A DNA stretch of 64,000 bases from an uncultured Alphaproteobacteria bacterium (GTDB lineage Bacteria > Pseudomonadota > Alphaproteobacteria > Micavibrionales > Micavibrionaceae), in assembly GCA_900696495.1 (NCBI GenBank), contig CAADGI010000008.1, positions 62,001-126,000 on the forward strand. The letters run 5' to 3'. The translations under genes were made by a program, and so were the position numbers. Shown one piece after another: positions 1-6,624 of this stretch; position 1 is the first letter of the stretch, and the number at the start of each line of letters is the position of its first letter. The notes beneath the pieces were generated by a model. That model was not told the origin of the DNA and made no database searches. It saw only the letters and a program-made list of their open reading frames with translations.

Positions 1-20
1 GCTTCGGCGGGGTTTTTTTA
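1..20 (+). terminator. 3' half of a rho-independent terminator
   Basis: The window opens with the closing arm GCTTCGGCGGGG followed by seven T. The same arm and T-run occur complete behind rpsI at 12042-12066, so this is the tail of a terminator for a plus-strand gene left of the window. The opening arm is cut off. It also separates that gene from the minus-strand bamE that ends at 42. Confidence 0.6.
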
Positions 21-41
21 TTTGCGTGAATTAGCGCCCGA

Positions 42-521
42 TTAACGGCCAGGTCTGGTGGGTGAGCTATTAGGCTGCGAGTTGAAACGACCGATATTGC
101 CGAGCATCTGCTGCATGATGGTCATGTCGTTGCCGTGCGTGGGGGTTTTGCTGCGCTCGATCGGTACGTCGAGGCTCGCGCCCTTGGGCATTTCCTTCAG
201 GAAATAAACCGTGCTGTCGGGATTGAAGACGACGACCACGACGCGCTCTTTCGTCACTTCGGGGTCAAGAATGCCCTTTTTCTCAGTTTCCTGGCCGATG
301 TAATACCAGACGTCATCGTTGAATGGCGCCTGTGTCGTGGGCGAGCCAAGGATGCGGAGAACGTCGGAGCGCGTATGAATGCCGGGAATGATGGTTTTCA
401 TCTGCTGGTCTTCCAGCATGTTGCCGCGCTGCGCCACCGTGGGCGTGCAGGCGGGAGCGGCGAACAATGCGGCTGCGGCCAGGAGCAGGAATTTCGATGT
501 CTTCGGTTTCATATATTTCAT
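42..521 (-). CDS. bamE: outer membrane protein assembly factor BamE (SmpA/OmlA family lipoprotein)
   Basis: BamE is the small lipoprotein of the BAM complex, which inserts beta-barrel proteins into the outer membrane. The 159-residue product starts with a basic, Ala-rich signal peptide ending FAAPAC, so Cys25 is the probable lipidated residue. The SmpA/OmlA core follows: IIPGIHTRSDVLRILGSPT, then FNDDVWYYIGQ and ERVVVVVFN. The C-terminal 40 residues are hydrophilic and probably disordered. A second ATG three codons in gives an equally good signal peptide. The gene diverges from the bc1 chaperone gene at 584, a common alphaproteobacterial arrangement. Family assignment is firm; the lipobox has Pro before the last Ala, which is slightly unusual. 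Confidence 0.88.
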   Translation of the reverse strand: MKYMKPKTSKFLLLAAAALFAAPACTPTVAQRGNMLEDQQMKTIIPGIHTRSDVLRILGSPTTQAPFNDDVWYYIGQETEKKGILDPEVTKERVVVVVFNPDSTVYFLKEMPKGASLDVPIERSKTPTHGNDMTIMQQMLGNIGRFNSQPNSSPTRPGR

Positions 522-583
522 GTACTCATCCGGGCTTTTAATCTATATGTCATCACGAGCCAAGTCGAGAGGGCTTAGGAAAC

Positions 584-1114
584 ATGCTGGCTTTTCTGAA
601 AAAGAAGACACCCCATGCCGATCCGGCGAAACGGGCCTATGCGCAGATTCTGCAGCATATCCGCGCGCCGGTTTTCTATACAACGTATGGCGTGCCCGAT
701 TCCTTCGACGGGCGGTTCGACCTGCTGCTGGTGCACCTGTTTATCGTGATCAACCGGCTGGCCGGGGAGGGGGAGCAAGCCAGAGAATTCAACCAGGCCC
801 TGTTTGACGTCACGTTCGCGGATATGGACCAGACTTTACGCGAAATGGGCATCGGCGATATGGGCGTGCCCAAGCACCAGCGCCGGATGATGAAAGGTTT
901 CAACGGGCGCATGCATGGCTATGATGAGGCGTTGAAGCAGGGTGAAGGCGCATTCGTGATTGCCCTGCGCCGGAATCTTTACGGGACGCTTGAAGACAGC
1001 GAGGTTCCTGACATCCAGAAAATCATGCGCTATATAAGAGAGAGTATGGCGGTTATGGCGAAAAAGCCGGTTCCGGAGATTTTGAACGGCGAGGTCGCCT
1101 TCGCGGGAGTATAG
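584..1114 (+). CDS. ubiquinol-cytochrome c chaperone family protein (CBP3/UQCC1-like)
   Basis: This 176-residue protein belongs to the family of mitochondrial Cbp3/UQCC1, which assists cytochrome b maturation in the bc1 complex. Family hallmarks are the N-terminal helical part with a FYTTYGVPDSFDGRFDLL segment, LLVHLFIVINRL, and DVTFADMDQTLREMGIGDMG followed by a conserved basic stretch (KHQRRMMKGFNGR). There is no signal peptide, in line with a cytoplasmic assembly factor. An AGGA ribosome site sits just before the ATG. It is followed one base later by yceD, so the two are probably co-transcribed with rpmF and plsX, the usual alphaproteobacterial neighbours. Confidence 0.85.
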   Translation: MLAFLKKKTPHADPAKRAYAQILQHIRAPVFYTTYGVPDSFDGRFDLLLVHLFIVINRLAGEGEQAREFNQALFDVTFADMDQTLREMGIGDMGVPKHQRRMMKGFNGRMHGYDEALKQGEGAFVIALRRNLYGTLEDSEVPDIQKIMRYIRESMAVMAKKPVPEILNGEVAFAGV

Positions 1115-1115
1115 A

Positions 1116-1721
1116 ATGACACGTAAAAAACAAGACATAACCGCGCCTGAATGGTCGCATTTCGTGGAGGTCGAGAAAATCGGCGCCGTGCCGGTGAAGA
1201 TGACGATTTCGCCGACCGCCGACGAGCGCAAGAGGCTGGCGAAGCGGATGGGGTTGGTCGATTTGCGCAGCCTTGAGGCTGATTTGGTCATGAGCCGCGA
1301 TTCCGGCAGCAACGTGATTTTCATTTCAGGACAGATACGGGCGGCAGTGACGCAGAATTCCGTCGTCAGCGGCAAGGCCGTGAAGAGCGACATCATGGAC
1401 AGTTTCGAGGCGTGGTATGCCGACCCGGAGCAGGCGGTGTCGTTCGCGAAGGCCAAGCAGGAGCGGCTGACGCGCGACGGGCAGGCCGACATGCCGTTCC
1501 TCGATGAAAGCGAAGACCCGGAGCCGGTGGTGGATGGCAAGATCGACGCAGGCGAGTTGGTGGCGCAATATTTGTCGCTGGCCATAGATGCCTATCCCCG
1601 GCTGGAGGGGGAGGAATATGAGGGCGAAGGGGTGATGAAGGCGCAGGCCGGCGAACCCTATGAAAATCCTTTCGCGGCTTTAAAGGATTGGAAAAACAAG
1701 CAGGAAAAAGGCGATTTTTAA
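1116..1721 (+). CDS. yceD: YceD/DUF177 family protein
   Basis: A 201-residue DUF177 protein. Members are encoded next to rpmF in most bacteria and YceD is implicated in 23S rRNA accumulation and large-subunit biogenesis. Seen here: the acidic C-terminal half with the family signature around DAGELVAQYLSLAIDAYPR, and a tail ending ENPFAALKDWK, the usual C-terminal motif. Two family cysteines that bind metal in some members are absent. The ATG follows the preceding TAG by one base, which suggests translational coupling. It lies 86 bases upstream of rpmF. Confidence 0.87.
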   Translation: MTRKKQDITAPEWSHFVEVEKIGAVPVKMTISPTADERKRLAKRMGLVDLRSLEADLVMSRDSGSNVIFISGQIRAAVTQNSVVSGKAVKSDIMDSFEAWYADPEQAVSFAKAKQERLTRDGQADMPFLDESEDPEPVVDGKIDAGELVAQYLSLAIDAYPRLEGEEYEGEGVMKAQAGEPYENPFAALKDWKNKQEKGDF

Positions 1722-1807
1722 GCGTTTTCAGGCCGTTTCGCAGGTTTTGCTTGCATCCCGTGGCCGTTTTCGTTAATAAAAGCGCCTGATTTGGAAGGAT
1801 TACAAAA

Positions 1808-1987
1808 ATGGCTGTTCCCAAGCGAAAAACATCGAAATCCCGCCGCAACATGCGCCGCTCGCATGACGGCCTGACGGCTACGAACTGGGCCGAGGATTCA
1901 CACACCGGCGAACCTGTGCGCCGCCATCATGTCGACCTGAAAACCGGCATGTACAAAGGCAAGCAGGTTCTCGCAGCCCGCGACTAA
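1808..1987 (+). CDS. rpmF: 50S ribosomal protein L32
   Basis: A 59-codon reading frame translated by eye: it begins [20 protein letters not shown] and ends KQVLAARD, the typical L32 pattern of the alphaproteobacteria. It lacks the zinc-binding cysteine pairs of C+ L32 proteins. GGAAGG at 1794-1799 is the ribosome binding site. The gene sits between yceD and plsX, its standard position. It is short enough to be missed by length-filtered gene callers. Confidence 0.97.
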   Translation: MAVPKRKTSKSRRNMRRSHDGLTATNWAEDSHTGEPVRRHHVDLKTGMYKGKQVLAARD

Positions 1988-1989
1988 TT

Positions 1990-2097
1990 CTCTATTCCCC
2001 TCCCTGAGGGAGGGGGGTTGGGGGAGGGTTTAAGATGTGCAATAATCCTAAACCGTAAACCCCCACCTGGCCTCCCCCTCAGGGGGAGGGATAGAAA
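1990..2097. repeat. paired palindromes between rpmF and plsX
   Basis: Two strong hairpins, 1997-2015 (8-bp stem, 3-nt loop, CCCCTCCC/GGGAGGGG) and 2071-2089 (8-bp stem, 3-nt loop, CCTCCCCC/GGGGGAGG), face each other across a spacer whose edges are also partly complementary (GGGTTTA near 2028 and TAAACC near 2050). The outer ends TCTATTCC and GGGATAGA nearly match as inverted repeats. No T-run follows, so readthrough into plsX is plausible. It looks like an intergenic palindromic repeat unit rather than a simple terminator. Confidence 0.7.
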
Positions 2098-2108
2098 ACG
2101 GATACCCC

Positions 2109-3188
2109 TTGTCTAATTTCACTGAAACTGTCACCGCTTTGCACGCGATCACTATTGCCGTGGACGCCATGGGCGGCGATTTCGGGCCGGAGATCGTCAT
2201 CCCGGGTCTCAATATCATCCACGAAGAGAACAAGGATATCCGCTTCATCGTCATCGGCGACGAGAGCCGGATTTATCCGTACCTGAATAAATATCCGAAT
2301 TTGAAAGATGCCTGCCGCGTCATGCACACCGACAAGATGGTGCGCAATAACGAGAAGCCCTCGGCGGCGCTGCGCGCGAGCAAGGGCACCAGCATGCGCA
2401 TGGCGATCGAGGCGGTGGCGGAAGGCAAGGCGCACGCGGCGGTGTCGGCGGGTAATACCGGCGCGCTGATGGCGATGGCGAAAGTTGTTTTAAGAATGCT
2501 GCCCGGGATTCACCGCCCGGCGCTGGCGAGTGTTTTCCCGTCCATGCATGGCAGCACCGTGATGCTGGATCTCGGCGCCAATGTTCTGGTGGACGCGGAG
2601 ACGTTGACGCAGTTCGCGGTTCTTGGCGCGGTGTTTGCGCGGGCGCATAAGGGAATACAGGTGCCGACGGTTGGCTTGCTGAATGTCGGGTCGGAAGAGA
2701 TGAAAGGGCCGGACCATGTGCGCGCGGCCAATAATATTCTTACGAAAGTCGAATTTCCGGGTTCGTACAAGGGATTTGTCGAGGGCGATGACATCACCAA
2801 GGGCACGGTGGATGTCGTGGTTTGCGATGGTTACGCGGGTAATATCGCATTGAAAACCGGCGAGGGCGTAGGCCGCATGACGGGGCATTATTTTAAAGAG
2901 GCGATCAGTTCGGACCCGCTGGCCATTCTCGGCGGGGCATTGGCGTTTTTCGCGATGAAGAGATTTAAGCACAAGGTCGATCCGCGGCTTTATAACGGCG
3001 GCGTGTTCGTCGGGCTGAATGGCGTGTGCGTGAAGAGTCATGGCGGAACGGACGGACTCGGGTTTTCCAGCGCGGTGAGACTTGCCGCGCAGCTGGCGCG
3101 TTCGGGATACGTCAAGAAAGTCGCCGACGAGATCAATCGCCTGATGAGCCAGGATTCATTCCTCTCGCAGGGGACATACGAGGGGTGA
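2109..3188 (+). CDS. plsX: phosphate acyltransferase PlsX
   Basis: PlsX makes acyl-phosphate from acyl-ACP, the first step of phospholipid synthesis through PlsY. The 359-residue product has the N-terminal signature ITIAVDAMGGDFGP, the middle VSAGNTGALMA motif and VVCDGYAGNIALKTGEG, all diagnostic. No ATG fits: the frame opens with TTG at 2109, and a second TTG at 2139 would give a start closer to the family N-terminus (five residues before VDAMGGD). It is joined to fabH without a gap, as in most proteobacteria, so lipid initiation steps are co-expressed. Confidence 0.95.
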   Translation: MSNFTETVTALHAITIAVDAMGGDFGPEIVIPGLNIIHEENKDIRFIVIGDESRIYPYLNKYPNLKDACRVMHTDKMVRNNEKPSAALRASKGTSMRMAIEAVAEGKAHAAVSAGNTGALMAMAKVVLRMLPGIHRPALASVFPSMHGSTVMLDLGANVLVDAETLTQFAVLGAVFARAHKGIQVPTVGLLNVGSEEMKGPDHVRAANNILTKVEFPGSYKGFVEGDDITKGTVDVVVCDGYAGNIALKTGEGVGRMTGHYFKEAISSDPLAILGGALAFFAMKRFKHKVDPRLYNGGVFVGLNGVCVKSHGGTDGLGFSSAVRLAAQLARSGYVKKVADEINRLMSQDSFLSQGTYEG

Positions 3189-4127
3189 ATGAGTATTACA
3201 GCTGTTATCAGGGCTACCGGCGGATATCTTCCCAAAAAAATCGTCACCAATGCCGATCTCGAGAAGATGGTCGATACGTCGGACGAGTGGATCGTCAAAC
3301 GCACGGGCATCAAGGAACGGCGGCTGGCCGAAGCGCATGAAACGACCGGGACGATGGCGATCGAGGCCGCGAAGCAGGCGCTGGCGAATGCGAAGCTAGA
3401 AGGCAAAGATATTGATACCGTGATTGTCGCGACGACGACGCCGGACAAGAAATTTCCAGCCGTCGCGGTGAACGTGCAGCAGGCGCTCGGTATCCCCCGC
3501 GGGCCGGCGTTCGACGTGCAGGCAGTATGCACGGGATTTGTTTACGCGCTCGGCATCGCCAACAGTTTTATTCAAACGGGTGTTTCGAAGCGGGTTCTCG
3601 TGATCGGCGCGGAGAAGATGTCGGGTATCGTCGACTGGAACGACAGGACGACGTGTGTTTTGTTCGCGGACGGCGCGGGTGCGGCGATTCTCGAGGCCAA
3701 CACCAAGAATGACGGGCGGGGGGTTGTCTCGACGCATTTATACGCCGACGGGCGGTTCCAGGATTTGTTGTATGCCGACCCGCTGATCGTCATGGAGGGG
3801 CGCGAGGTGTTCAAGAACGCCGTGCAGTTCATGGCGGATGTGGTGGAAGAGGTGCTGGCGAAGAATAACCTCAAGCCGGAAGACATAAGCCTGCTGGTGC
3901 CGCACCAGGCGAACATCCGGATCATCGAGGCGACGGCCAAGAAGTTGAACCTCTCCATGGACAAGGTGGTGACGACGGTGGACCGGCACGGCAATACGTC
4001 GGCGGCATCGATCCCGCTGGCGCTACACGAAGCTATGGAAGGCGGACGGATCAAGCCGGGCGACCTGGTGCTGCTGGAGGGGATGGGCGGCGGTCTGACC
4101 TGGGGCGCGCTGCTGGTCAGGTTTTGA
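3189..4127 (+). CDS. fabH: beta-ketoacyl-ACP synthase III (FabH)
   Basis: FabH condenses acetyl-CoA with malonyl-ACP to start fatty acid synthesis. The 312-residue protein shows the complete Cys-His-Asn triad: Cys114 in AVCTGF, His239 in VPHQANIRI and Asn269 in HGNTSAAS, plus the C-terminal GMGGGLTWGA loop. It is about ten residues shorter than usual because the segment between GRGVVSTHLYADG and LIVMEGREVF is trimmed. The ATG directly abuts the plsX stop codon. Confidence 0.96.
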   Translation: MSITAVIRATGGYLPKKIVTNADLEKMVDTSDEWIVKRTGIKERRLAEAHETTGTMAIEAAKQALANAKLEGKDIDTVIVATTTPDKKFPAVAVNVQQALGIPRGPAFDVQAVCTGFVYALGIANSFIQTGVSKRVLVIGAEKMSGIVDWNDRTTCVLFADGAGAAILEANTKNDGRGVVSTHLYADGRFQDLLYADPLIVMEGREVFKNAVQFMADVVEEVLAKNNLKPEDISLLVPHQANIRIIEATAKKLNLSMDKVVTTVDRHGNTSAASIPLALHEAMEGGRIKPGDLVLLEGMGGGLTWGALLVRF

Positions 4128-4162
4128 TTGAAAGTAACAAAATCCCTGATCATACTTCCCGT

Positions 4163-4693
4163 ATGATAAACAGGTTTTTAAAATTCCTTGTTCTTGTGTC
4201 TTTGTTTGCCCTCTGGCTTGTGCCGGGAGCCGCGCATTGTGAAGACGGCATCAAGTCTGTCACGCTTGAAGGTGGGCCTATATGGAGCAAACATTTTCAA
4301 AGAGGCGATGAAGATTTCCGGAATCATCACGGGTTGGGTGTATTGAAGGTTCATACCCGTGGGTATGGTAACTGGGCGGTATATGCCTTGATGCCTAACA
4401 GTGTCGATCGCACATCGATAGGGGCAGGTTATGTAACCAATCCTTATGTCCTTCCTCTAGGTTCGCTGGATTTGGAGTTGTCCGGGGCGGTAGGGCTGGT
4501 TACAGGCTATCAGGACTATCCCGTGCCTTTGTTGGTCGGACAGGCCCGGCTGGTTTTTTATCGCAGCGGTCCCTGGGATACAGGTCTTTCAGCGGCGGCC
4601 CTGCCTTATTACACGGAGGACAGAGACGGGGACGATAACGAGTTTGGTATTGTCGCGACCACACCGTTCCTGAGTATTCGTTATAATTTCTAA
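4163..4693 (+). CDS. small exported protein, probably an outer-membrane beta-barrel, function unknown
   Basis: The best start is ATG 4163, which gives a clear signal peptide (FLKFLVLVSLFALWLVPGA, cleavage near AHC or CED). The mature part of about 150 residues alternates hydrophobic and polar residues, is rich in Gly, Tyr and Trp, and ends in SIRYNF, a C-terminal aromatic as found on outer-membrane barrels. The GGPIWSKHF opening and the short strands recall PagP-like or OmpW-like barrels, but I cannot assign a family. It breaks the usual fabH-ihfA adjacency, reads the same way, and lacks its own obvious terminator. An upstream in-frame ATG at 4124 overlapping fabH is less likely. Confidence 0.6.
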   Translation: MINRFLKFLVLVSLFALWLVPGAAHCEDGIKSVTLEGGPIWSKHFQRGDEDFRNHHGLGVLKVHTRGYGNWAVYALMPNSVDRTSIGAGYVTNPYVLPLGSLDLELSGAVGLVTGYQDYPVPLLVGQARLVFYRSGPWDTGLSAAALPYYTEDRDGDDNEFGIVATTPFLSIRYNF

Positions 4694-4834
4694 TAAAGAC
4701 AGCGTTACTGCGACCGTAGCAATAAATGAATAGATTGTCCTACCCCCTTGAATTGAATCGGATTTCTTGCAGTTTAGTTTGACGACCCTCCTTGAAATGG
4801 CTAACCTGAATACATTCACGTATTGGGAGTCATA

Positions 4835-5131
4835 ATGGAAAGCAAAACAATCACCAGGGCGGACCTGGCCGAGGCCGTTTATGAACAGGTCGGCCTTTCT
4901 CGCAACGAATCATCGGACCTTGTTGAAGTTCTCCTTGAAGAAGTCTGCGCGGCGCTCGTGAACGGCGACAACGTCAAGATTTCATCCTTCGGCAGTTTCT
5001 CGGTCCGCAAAAAGGGCCAGCGCATAGGCCGCAACCCCAAAACCGGTGTCGAAGTGCCGATTTTACCGCGCAAGGTGCTGGTATTCCGCGCCAGCCACGT
5101 TCTAAAGGACAGGATTAACAAAGGGCAATAG
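4835..5131 (+). CDS. ihfA: integration host factor subunit alpha
   Basis: A 98-residue HU/IHF fold protein that bends DNA as a heterodimer with IHF-beta. It begins [21 protein letters not shown] and carries the IHF-alpha arm pattern [23 protein letters not shown], with the intercalating Pro in the beta arm. GGGAG at 4825-4829 lies at good distance from ATG 4835; the longer TTG-initiated frame from 4823 would overlap this ribosome site and is rejected. The gene precedes a MerR regulator, the normal alphaproteobacterial pairing. Confidence 0.95.
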   Translation: MESKTITRADLAEAVYEQVGLSRNESSDLVEVLLEEVCAALVNGDNVKISSFGSFSVRKKGQRIGRNPKTGVEVPILPRKVLVFRASHVLKDRINKGQ

Positions 5132-5169
5132 CCCATTCTAAAAAAAGTATATTAACAGGGAGATTCATC

Positions 5170-5694
5170 ATGAACGCACAATCAGGGCCTTTGAAGCAGG
5201 ACCAGTTCCAGCCAAGCGTTAATCTCGTCGCGCCGCAGGAGCCTGCAAAGCAGGAAGCAGCGCCGGCAACACCTGAAGCCGAAAAATCCCGCAAGGCGCC
5301 GAGCGCCTTCCGCACGATCAGCGAAGTGGCGGATGACCTGAACGTCCAGCAGCATGTGCTGCGGTTCTGGGAAACCAAGTTTTCGCAGGTAAGACCTCTG
5401 AAGCGCGGCGGCGGACGCCGTTATTACCGCCCGGAGGATGTGGACATCCTGAAGACGATCCATCACCTGCTTTATACGCAGGGTTACACGATCAAGGGCG
5501 TCCAGAAGCTGTTCCGCGAGCAGGGCAAGAACAAGGTGGTCGAGAAGACACCCCCCGAGGCCCGTAACCAGAACGTTCCGCACCAGGCCCCGGCGAAGGC
5601 CATTTCGGGCCTTAGTGACCGCCAGCGTTCGGCGCTGCAGTCACTGGCCAGCGAGCTCAAGGAGCTGCGGGCCATGATCGCGGACACGGAATAA
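5170..5694 (+). CDS. MerR family transcriptional regulator
   Basis: A 174-residue regulator with a Pro/Ala-rich N-terminal extension of about 45 residues, then a MerR winged helix-turn-helix: [40 protein letters not shown] and the second wing helix ending [11 protein letters not shown]. The C-terminal part is a short coiled coil ([17 protein letters not shown]) for dimerisation with no effector domain or conserved cysteines, so it is not a metal or redox sensor of the classical type. This MerR protein follows ihfA in many alphaproteobacteria; its target is unknown to me. Confidence 0.88.
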   Translation: MNAQSGPLKQDQFQPSVNLVAPQEPAKQEAAPATPEAEKSRKAPSAFRTISEVADDLNVQQHVLRFWETKFSQVRPLKRGGGRRYYRPEDVDILKTIHHLLYTQGYTIKGVQKLFREQGKNKVVEKTPPEARNQNVPHQAPAKAISGLSDRQRSALQSLASELKELRAMIADTE

Positions 5695-5739
5695 TCACCT
5701 AATCTTGCAAATATGGGTATTTGTGCTTATAAGCACGGG

Positions 5740-5762
5740 ATCCCGGCTTTCGCCGGGATGAC
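5740..5762. repeat. dispersed palindrome ATCCCGGCTTTCGCCGGGAT + GAC
   Basis: A hairpin with an 8-bp stem (ATCCCGGC/GCCGGGAT) and a TTTC loop, followed by GAC. The same unit occurs at 12014-12033 and 44536-44555, and variants lie at 17533-17552, 20700-20717 and 35030-35044. No U-tract follows here, so it is better called an intergenic palindromic repeat than a terminator, although it does lie between merR and tRNA-Pro. Confidence 0.75.
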
Positions 5763-5770
5763 GTGATTAT

Positions 5771-5847
5771 CGGAACGTGGCGCAGCCTGGTAGCGCACTT
5801 GCATGGGGTGCAAGGGGTCGCAGGTTCAAATCCTGTCGTTCCGACCA
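5771..5847 (+). tRNA. tRNA-Pro (GGG)
   Basis: Cloverleaf read directly: acceptor CGGAACG/CGTTCCG, anticodon stem CTTGC/GCAAG with loop ATGGGGT giving anticodon GGG, T arm GCAGG-TTCAAAT-CCTGT, A73 and encoded CCA. The sequence from 5823 to 5849 is repeated exactly at 5921-5947. Confidence 0.97.
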
Positions 5848-5947
5848 TTACTAACTAGCATAAGTTTGACTATAGGATTTTAACCTGCGTTTTTAAGGTT
5901 TGCGCGCCTTCGCGCGCGGGGGTTCAAATCCTGTCGTTCCGACCATT
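5848..5947 (+). mobile_element. 73-nt hairpin element plus duplicated tRNA-Pro 3' end
   Basis: Exactly 73 bases (5848-5920) separate the tRNA CCA from a perfect 27-base copy (5921-5947) of the tRNA 3' end including CCATT. The insert ends in a perfect hairpin, GCGCGC-CTTC-GCGCGC at 5902-5917, then GGG. The same architecture with the same 73-base insert length is found after tRNA-Val (38970-39059). No integrase is nearby. The tail copy cannot fold as a tRNA and is not a second gene. Mobile nature is inference; the duplication is directly seen. Confidence 0.6.
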
Positions 5948-6003
5948 CTGCTCCGTTCATTCTGAGCTACGCAGAATGCGAAATTCAATAGGGGGAAATC
6001 ATC

Positions 6004-6477
6004 ATGGCCAACAGCTACAACAAGGATGTTTCTGCGTTCAAAAAATGGCTGCCAATCAAGGCGTGGCTGGGCAAGCAATCGGTGCCGGCGAAGGGGCCGG
6101 CCAGCATTGCCGTCGCCTGCGACCAGGTGAACCGGGCGGTGAATAGCGGTTTCGTCTATCAGCGCGACGGGCTGAGCGATGTGTGGTACACGCCGGAGCA
6201 GTTCGTCAAATTCAAGGGCGGGGACTGCGAGGATTTCTCGATCTATAAAATGCACAAGCTGATGCAGATGGGGGTGAAGCCCTCGCAGATGGAGATGGTG
6301 ATTTGCGTTGATAAAAGGAGCCGGGAGTATCACGCGGTGCTGCGGGTGTTCAGCGGGAATTACCAGTATATCCTCGACAACCAGACCGTCATGGTCATGA
6401 ACAAAGATGCTTACAACGCGCGCTATTCGCCGATTTATGCCATCGGGACGCCGGGCTGGCGCGCCTGCACGGCCTGA
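6004..6477 (+). CDS. bacterial transglutaminase-like cysteine proteinase (LapG-like fold), no signal peptide
   Basis: The 157-residue protein carries the papain-like triad of the BTLCP family (the family of LapG, the periplasmic protease that releases large adhesins): Cys75 in GGDCEDF, His110 in YHAVL and Asp125 in YILDN. It lacks the signal peptide and N-terminal extension of LapG and is shorter, so it may act in the cytoplasm or be a minimal version. No LapD, LapA or type I secretion gene is in the window. AGGGGGA at 5989-5995 is a strong ribosome site. The gene lies immediately downstream of the tRNA-Pro tail duplication. Confidence 0.8.
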   Translation: MANSYNKDVSAFKKWLPIKAWLGKQSVPAKGPASIAVACDQVNRAVNSGFVYQRDGLSDVWYTPEQFVKFKGGDCEDFSIYKMHKLMQMGVKPSQMEMVICVDKRSREYHAVLRVFSGNYQYILDNQTVMVMNKDAYNARYSPIYAIGTPGWRACTA

Positions 6478-6624
6478 TATAGAACGTTGTTGCATGGCAA
6501 TAAAATATCTAGGATTTAAAGCCTGTTAGCGGATTATTTTAATTTCCTTGTCTACAGCGAAATATTTTGCTTAATTTCTGAAAAGAATTTTTTATAAAAA
6601 GTTGGTCCAAGGGAGAAACTGCGT

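Noticed and set aside
5921-5947. Second tRNA-Pro gene
   Set aside because: Only the last part of the T arm and acceptor is present; there is no D arm or anticodon arm, so it is a tail duplication, not a gene.
5893-6495. Long minus-strand open frame ending in VGTTGFEPPRAKARKP
   Set aside because: The C-terminus is the reverse reading of the duplicated tRNA-Pro tail and hairpin, and the rest is antisense to the transglutaminase-like gene, which has a triad and ribosome site.
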